Below, one piece after another: positions 57,830 to 64,000 of a stretch of DNA of 64,000 nucleotides. The stretch comes from Liquidambar formosana. Taxonomy: Eukaryota; Streptophyta; Magnoliopsida; Saxifragales; Altingiaceae. Below the pieces are notes generated by a model, which saw only the letters and a list, made by a program, of their open reading frames with translations, made no database searches and had not been told where the DNA came from. Position 1 is the first letter of the stretch; each line of letters starts with the position of its first letter. The stretch is from contig CM077826.1 of assembly GCA_039720395.1 (NCBI GenBank), positions 19,407,053 to 19,471,052 of the forward strand. Direction: 5' to 3'. The translations under genes and the position numbers were made by a program.

Positions 57830-60619
57830 TTACACCACTGGAGTTAACAGCGGCTTGTTCAGAAAATGTGCCTCCAAGTTTCCAACCACAAGGTCAGCCA
57901 TGGCATTGCGGGTTTCCACTGTGCCACTTCCTACATGAGGCAAGAGGACTACATTGTCAAGCCCGAACAGCTCTTCGGGTACTTCAGGCTCATTTTCAAA
58001 CACATCGAGCCCAGCCCCACCCAGCCGGACCTTCAACCAGTGCAGATACCAGCTCAGGTTCATCGACATGTGGCCCCCTTCCAACGTTGATCAGGACACC
58101 CTTTGGACCCAATGCATCAATGACCTCACGATTGATGATGTGGCGGGTTTCCGGTGTTAGTGGGCAAGCTACGATCAGGACTTGACAGTTGGAGGCCAAC
58201 TCAAGGACATTTGGATAATATTTGTATTTTACATCTGGTCTCTCTGTTCTGGTATAGTAACTAATAGGGCAACCAAATGCTTCAGCTCTCTTGGCAATTG
58301 CAGAGCCTATCCTGCCCAACCCAATTATGCCAACTGATTTTCCACTGAACTGAAAGAACGAATAATAAAAAATAAATGAGAAGAAGAGGAAAATAAAAGT
58401 TCGGATGAAACAAGAGGAAATTGTTCATTTTATTTCGGAACCAGGATACCTTCTTAGAAACAAGGATACCTTCGAAGAAAGATGAGGAACCGGGATACCT
58501 TCTAAGAAACAGTCTCTTATTTCTGAATGGTTGGGATTTCATGTTCTCAATCAGGGAAAGGAATTTTAACAAGGCTCCTATAGGTACTTAATGGAGAGTA
58601 TCCAACAATAAGCTCTTCTACAGCTGCACGGATGTCATAACTAGGGTAGCACTCCTGCTTGCATGGTTTGGATGCTAAGGAGTTATGAGTCATAAAACCA
58701 TTCTGTCAGTTTGTTAACTCACCAATTCATACATGCATATTCCCATCTTCAGCAGCTTTGAGATCACATGGTTAAATAAAAGACCAAGTGGCACACAAGG
58801 TGTCTCAAAGTATCAATATCTTACAAGTGTCTGACACATAGTTAAAGAGTAGCTAGGTTTTTTATTTGCCCTTGAAAATACAAAGGTAAAGTCTTTTGAT
58901 CATCCTACCACTGGGGACCTTCTTGTCTTATGCTCTTTCCAGCTCAGACCAATATGCATATCACTTCACACTATAGAACCAAAACACATTGAAACTACTT
59001 TGCAACATCTAATACAAAAACCAAACAGAATTAAAAATTGAGCACTGATTCAATCACATGTATCAGCCACACAAAGACCATCCACCAAAGGACCAGACTC
59101 GTAACTGTTTATGAATTACAACTCCATAGGGAAACATAGTAAATGTGACAAAAACTCCAAAAAGAACAATGGAATTAATTAAGAAGGACAAAAACCAGCA
59201 GCCCAAAAAGGTACAACTTCTATATTAAAGAATGAGAAACAAAAACCAAACATGATACAAACCAACTATTTCTCATGGTCACAAAGATTAACCAAAAAAT
59301 GGCAGCAAAAAATTTTGCATTGTCATGAATTGAATACACATAAATCCGGAAATGTAAATGGGCAAGAGGTGATTTCTTTCCCTAAAAAAATTTCCAAACC
59401 CTTTAATATTTTTATCACCACACCAGCAATCCAGCCAAAATCTCACCCTTCGACCATCTCCTATCCTAAAATGAATTCCTTGTCTAAACTCCTCCATACC
59501 CCCCATAATAGCCTTCCACACCCCCACTCCAATGTCCCTCTAGGAACCTTGGACCACCGACCACCATCTAGACAACCATGTTTCCAAACAATAATTACCA
59601 GAAAGGCAGTATGTGTATATAAGCTAAAACTTGTCTCTAACAACTACAAAGAAACACAAGAATTTGATAATAACAAAATAATTCAACATTTTTGCAGTTA
59701 AATAGGGAAACCAGAAGTACACCAAAAATTTAGACATCGTTGGCCTCCATTTAATTTCCGAGAAAATTAAGAAAACAAGGAAAATAAAATCTGAATCTTA
59801 CGTTCCATGCTGGTATAATCTTCAGGGGGGAAAAAATAAGGAAAAAAAAAACTCATCTTCACTATGCCAAATAGCGATACTAGGTCCAATTGAGTGAATC
59901 TCTTTGTTTTCTCGGGCCCCAAGCAATGAAAATTCTAGACTCCAAAGTTCTAGTGATGTTGGATTTCATTTGCAGAAACGTCGAACTTCCCAATGACATT
60001 GAAAATGAAATCAAACGTAAACGAAATTGGAAACAAAACCCGAAAAATTCTTCACCACTTTACCGAAAAACAAATATCTTCTCTAAAAAAACAAAAAAAC
60101 AAAAACAAAGCCACAGCCTTAATTTCATTTCCTATTCTCACACTTCCCAGCAACCAAACAGAGCACAATTAACGAAACAAAAACCAAAAAACGAACCTTG
60201 GTAGTCAACTTGAAATCCCCTTTCCTCCACGCCCCACTCCTCACATACCGATCACACGCACAAATCTTCCTCAACGTCGCCAACGCCAACCCGATCGCCA
60301 AGTCAGCGACGTCGTCGGTCAACACGTCCGGCGTGTTCGTAACCCTAATCCCCTTCTCCTTGCACTTGACCAAATCGATCTTATCCAATCCCACACTATA
60401 ACTCGAAACGATCTCCAGTTTCGGCAAGGCATCGATCATCTCGGCGTCCGCCCCCGCCGAGGCGTTGCCGACGATGGCTCGGATCGAATGGGAATGGTCT
60501 TTGAGGAAGTCGTTCTTCTGTGGGAAGTTCCAGAATTTGTAGAGCTTGAATCGCTTCTCGAGTTCTTGCTCGAGGTATGCTGACATTGGACAGGCCATGA
60601 GCACGCCTATGGCTTCCAT
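57830..60619 (-). pseudogene. HPR2-like: Hydroxy(phenyl)pyruvate reductase, copy B, 2 exons, frameshifted
   Basis: Exons 60619-60197 and 58349-57830. Exon 1 has exactly the same length as in copy A (423 nt) and begins [20 protein letters not shown], closer to Coleus HPPR than copy A is. The Rossmann motif GLGRIG and Arg232 (INVGRGP) are intact. Exon 2 is 520 nt rather than 519: near 58027 the minus strand reads GGTCCGGCTGG where the family has GGTCGGCTGG, so one extra C shifts the frame. The rest, with Glu261 (ENEPEVP) and His279 (LPHVGS) and ending LLTPVV, remains perfectly readable in the next frame. As written the product stops after about 260 residues and would be inactive. The undamaged downstream frame argues for a very recent mutation or a sequencing/assembly error, in which case it is a normal gene. 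Confidence 0.9.
59290..59650 (-). pseudogene. LINE fragment in the intron of reductase copy B
   Basis: The minus strand encodes WKAIMGGMEEFRQGIHFRIG then DGRRVRFWLDCWCGD, the conserved segment between reverse transcriptase and zf-RVT in plant LINE ORF2; the adjoining frame has SKVPRGTLEWGCGR just upstream. Short, frameshifted and without a clear tail. It lies on the same strand as the host gene. Confidence 0.75.
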
Positions 60620-62869
60620 TTCTGTGAGATGTTGCTACAGAGGGGTTGAAGATGGAGTAAGAGCAGTTGGGGTTACGGTTAGGGTTAAGATTTCTAGGAA
60701 CATATACACAGAAATATGCACGTGTGCGTGTATTCCTATATTCTGGGTGGAATGGTGGATGCTCTGTCACTATGGGTTTGGAGTGTTCTTTTGTGGGCAG
60801 ATGAATGGTGAACGTTCTGTCCCGATATGCTTGGAGTCTATTGTGCAGAGCGTTTTCGGATAAGTTGGCAGTGCGGTGTGGTGCCTGTGATGGAATATGA
60901 AGACTCTCAACAGCAATCTTGAACCAGATACCCTAGTTTGAGATTTACCCTCTTGTTAATTAACTTAACCTTACCCTCTTGTTAATTAGCTTAAACTTGC
61001 TCAGAAAAGAGAGGTTCTTGAATTCGACTGTTAACTCTCGCATTTAGATGCATAGACATGTGAGTGAACTATGTATTATGATTTTCATAATTATTATTAT
61101 TTGTATGGGTTGAAGACATTTTTTATGAACCATTATAGATTAATTTATATTGAAATCTTTTTTTAGGAGTAAGCTTATTGTTAATAAAAATTAAAAATAT
61201 TAGTATTATTATATATATGTGGAAAACTATGAGAGCACTTCATTGGTTGTGCAATGTAAAACTATATACTAACATAATCAACAAAGTGAGTTAATATGAG
61301 AAGATGATTGTATAGATTATTTATTTATTATCTTAGTAAAAAAGTGAGTAAACTTATCTGATATCTTTAGGTTTTTTTTCACAAAATGAATACGAGAAGA
61401 AGGAGATTGTATAAGAATTAACATTTAAACCACATCTTTTAGCATAAGCAGCCTTGGATTGTCAAAACTTACACCTTAACCCATAGTTACCAAATCCTTG
61501 ACCTTTTGTGTTCTAATTATATTTGATTTTGCATTATAACAAAGTATGCGGCATGAGACACAATCTATTAGATCGACAAAAGAAATGCAAGTACTTTAGG
61601 CACACTCAAAATGACTTAGCGTGGTAAAAGTTTTTTGCCTGTCAAATGATGTCTCATTCTATGTGGTGTGATGTGAGGTAAAGCAAAATATGATCACAAT
61701 ATCAAGTAGACAATTCCATATGTAACTGATGCATTAAGTCTCAAATACCCCCCGGGGCCTAACTTTTACAGCCCAAGGGACCAAAAAAAAAAAAAAACAT
61801 TCAAAGATGTCAAATTGGTTTCCTCTTCTTCAAGATGTCAAATTAGAGAATTGATCACGGATTACTATTCATATTCATAGAGATTGTGAGAAGCTTAGTT
61901 GGACCAAGACAAAGGAGATGATCATAATCATAGTGCTTGTAGATCTGTCTCTATTGTTCTTTTGTGGATCTATGTTGTCAAATCTATATGAAAGTTCACT
62001 ATTTAATGAAGTTTTGGGAAGTGCAGCCACCAAGGCAATATACAAAGTCAACAGAGTAGGTAAGGGGCATGGTTTGGTCCTTTTTGTTTGGGCCTGGGTT
62101 TCAATTGGTCCAATAATTTTTAGTAACTTCAAAAGGAGTTTTTATTTTTTTTGATAATACATAGAATCTACTTTAATATGTAATTTTCCTAATATCAATA
62201 AATGAGTTTTAACACTTCTCCATAAATTTGAAATCGAAATCACTTACTTAAATAACAAGCAAAGAGAGTGTTACTAAACTGTTAGGATATGAGTTTGGTT
62301 TGCAAAATATATAATACTTTTTTTTTTGGGTGTTTGGGCTCTAGTTTAAATTAGAAGACTTGTGTACTTATAAGTCCCACCTAAAATCTATTTCAGTCTT
62401 AAGTCCAACTTAACTTTGCAGGATTATAATGCCCCTACAATATAACCGCAAATTGTTTAGAATCACAATAACTAATGATTCTCCACAATACAAGGAGACT
62501 TAATAAATGCCGAGATTATTGTGAAAATCACCATCAAATCTCCACGCACAACACAAATGACTTCATACCTGATATTGCGGATACAATAAAGATAAGATAT
62601 ACACCACGAACCACAACCAAAATAGCCAAGGCTAAAGAACAGATGAACACTTCAGCATACAGCAAAACAGAGCATAACAGAGCAAAGCCCAAAATAGCAA
62701 AAATTAGGAACACAAGGAAAGAAAAAGCACTTATATGGCGAAATAGCATCAGCATCAATACCAAGGAGCCACATGAGAGAGATGAAGTAGCAAATATTCT
62801 AAACTCCAACAAAAGAGAAGACCAATCCAAACTAAGACACCACCAAAAAATTGATGTGTTATTACTTTG
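60620..62869. other. 5' flank of reductase copy B and intergenic sequence, no gene seen
   Basis: The first 300 bp is the presumed leader and promoter of copy B. Beyond about 61000 it is AT-rich. ORFs at 61918-62154 and 62475-62870 have no recognisable domains and lack supporting promoter or splice context. Confidence 0.45.
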
Positions 62870-63590
62870 AAATTGAAGATAGTTACTTTGTTAAAAATAA
62901 CTAGTTATTTCTTGTTTGGAATTGAAGATAGTTACTTTTTGTTTGAGTTGTAATAGTTATATGGTTACAAGAAATGTACAAAAAGTTTTTGTTTGAGTTG
63001 AAGATAATTACTTCTTGTTTAAGTTTGTAATAGTTACATGATTAAAGAAATATACAATAGTTTTGTTTATGTGTAACTATTAGGTCCTAGATATTATTTT
63101 GTTTATTAAAACAGTTACTTCAAAGCTTCAGTGTTTTGAAATAGTTACCCCATACTTAGTTTCGTTGATTTACATGCAATATAATAGGGAAATTGATATT
63201 TTGCATCAGAAAACATAGGAGTAAAAACAGAAAAAATCATAGCAAAAAATGGGGAATCACATTGATTGTTAACCATATTAGTGTGAGAAGCAACTCATTG
63301 ATATGGCAAAAAATCACAACAAGCATGGCAAAAACCATTGATTTACAATAAAATAGGAAAACTATAACTTGCATTGGAAAACACGGGCGAAAAAAACCAA
63401 AAAAAATCACATCAAAAATTAGGGGGAATCACATTGATTGCTTACCATATCAATTGAGATGGGCAAGGCTGGTATTTGCAAAAAAGGATCAGCCAAACAT
63501 TACCATAAAAAATAGTTATGACTGTTGGCTTGATGATTTTCTCATAATGGACTTTTGACATATTTTCCTTTTTTTTTTTTCTTTTTTTTT
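62870..63590. repeat. Family C repeat, right copy, inverted relative to 53380-55600
   Basis: Uninterrupted counterpart of the left copy, in opposite orientation, beyond the far side of reductase copy B. It has the same tandem block of about 150 bp. At 62870-63060 there are further short tandem repeats of a GTTACTTNTTGTTTGAGTT-like unit. Confidence 0.8.
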
Positions 63591-63639
63591 TCTCCCCCCT
63601 CCTTCCCCACCTCTGTTTTTTTTTTTTTTTTTGGGAAAA

Positions 63640-63890
63640 TGACAAAATAATGGGTCAAAATAAAAGTAATCTTAAAAAAAGGGTTAAAGCTCTCCTATTC
63701 CATTTTAAATGGCAATAATGAATTTTAATTCCAAAAAGAGGGGATTTAGGGTCAAATGTCCACTATACCATTTTAGTGTTTTTTTTTTGGCACCACCCCA
63801 AACTTTTCAAACCATTATCCTCTCTCCTTATTAAATAAAACTTAACCCTAATATTTCTCTACTATGTTGAGAAAGAGAAAAAAAAAAAAA
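63640..63890. mobile_element. Second copy of the family B MITE, left part
   Basis: Aligns with 20338-20570: AAAATGACAAAATAATGGGTC against AAAATGATAGGCC, then AAAAGTAATC, AATAATGAATTTTAATTC, GGGTCAAATGTCCACTATACC and CTCTCTCCTTATTAAAT in the same order. It reaches the end of the window, so its right end cannot be seen. Confidence 0.75.
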
Positions 63891-64000
63891 ATAGTGATTC
63901 TCCATTTATATGTTTTGTAAGGGATTGGAAACTTTCATTTACAAGATGTCATTCAACTACCGGAGAGAAAAAAAAAAAATGGGAACAATATTTCCAAATC

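Noticed and set aside
62475..62870. A 131-codon ORF starting MILHNTRRLNKCRDYCENHH
   Set aside because: Composition looks like translated AT-rich intergenic DNA; no domain, promoter or splice context supports it.

Overview
This is nuclear DNA from a dicot-type flowering plant. It is AT-rich, its genes are split by introns with GT/AG borders, its promoters carry plant motifs, and much of the intergenic space is transposon debris. The species cannot be named from the sequence alone. I found no bacterial-type operon, CRISPR array, phage or rRNA/tRNA locus.

Six protein-coding loci can be modelled exon by exon. (1) A 12-exon protein disulfide isomerase-like gene of the PDIL1-5/1-6 type, minus strand 12481-19893, 541 aa, ending in KDEL. 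(2) A three-exon LEA2/NHL-type membrane protein gene, minus strand 27204-29386, whose 5' leader has been tandemly duplicated. (3) A ten-exon La protein gene, plus strand 33023-42751, with a one-base frameshift in exon 7. (4) A two-exon LC8 dynein light chain gene, plus strand 46400-46766. (5, 6) Two tandem, same-strand hydroxy(phenyl)pyruvate reductase genes: 48221-51703, intact, and 57830-60619, carrying a one-base insertion that removes two of three catalytic residues. A small TATA-driven gene at 8407-8601 (64 aa) is plausible but unidentified.

The first 12 kb is a rearranged gene graveyard. It holds a broken LHT/AATL-type amino acid transporter fragment inside a candidate element with terminal inverted repeats. 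It also holds a large inverted duplication (2257-3999 and 9640-11405) carrying a LINE fragment. Between the arms lie a 5'-truncated Copia with its 3' LTR, an internal fragment of a vacuolar Na+/H+ antiporter (NHX) gene with two ruined splice donors, and a hAT-like element containing a 416-bp tandem duplication.

From 20.3 to 26 kb there is a dense cluster of nested and adjacent DNA transposons. Several have perfect 9-bp (Mutator-like) or 8-bp (hAT-like) target duplications. LINE and SINE copies sit in introns of the La gene and of the second reductase gene. From 52 to 64 kb the second reductase gene lies between inverted copies of an unnamed repeat; the left copy is split by a Stowaway-like MITE and a 1.27-kb solo LTR containing an ACGTC-rich minisatellite.

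The genes do not form one pathway. The two reductases are a tandem duplicate pair, and the others are unrelated housekeeping loci. The most notable material is structural: serial transposon insertions at one AT-rich target, inverted duplications, captured gene fragments, and two frameshifted genes that need checking against raw reads.
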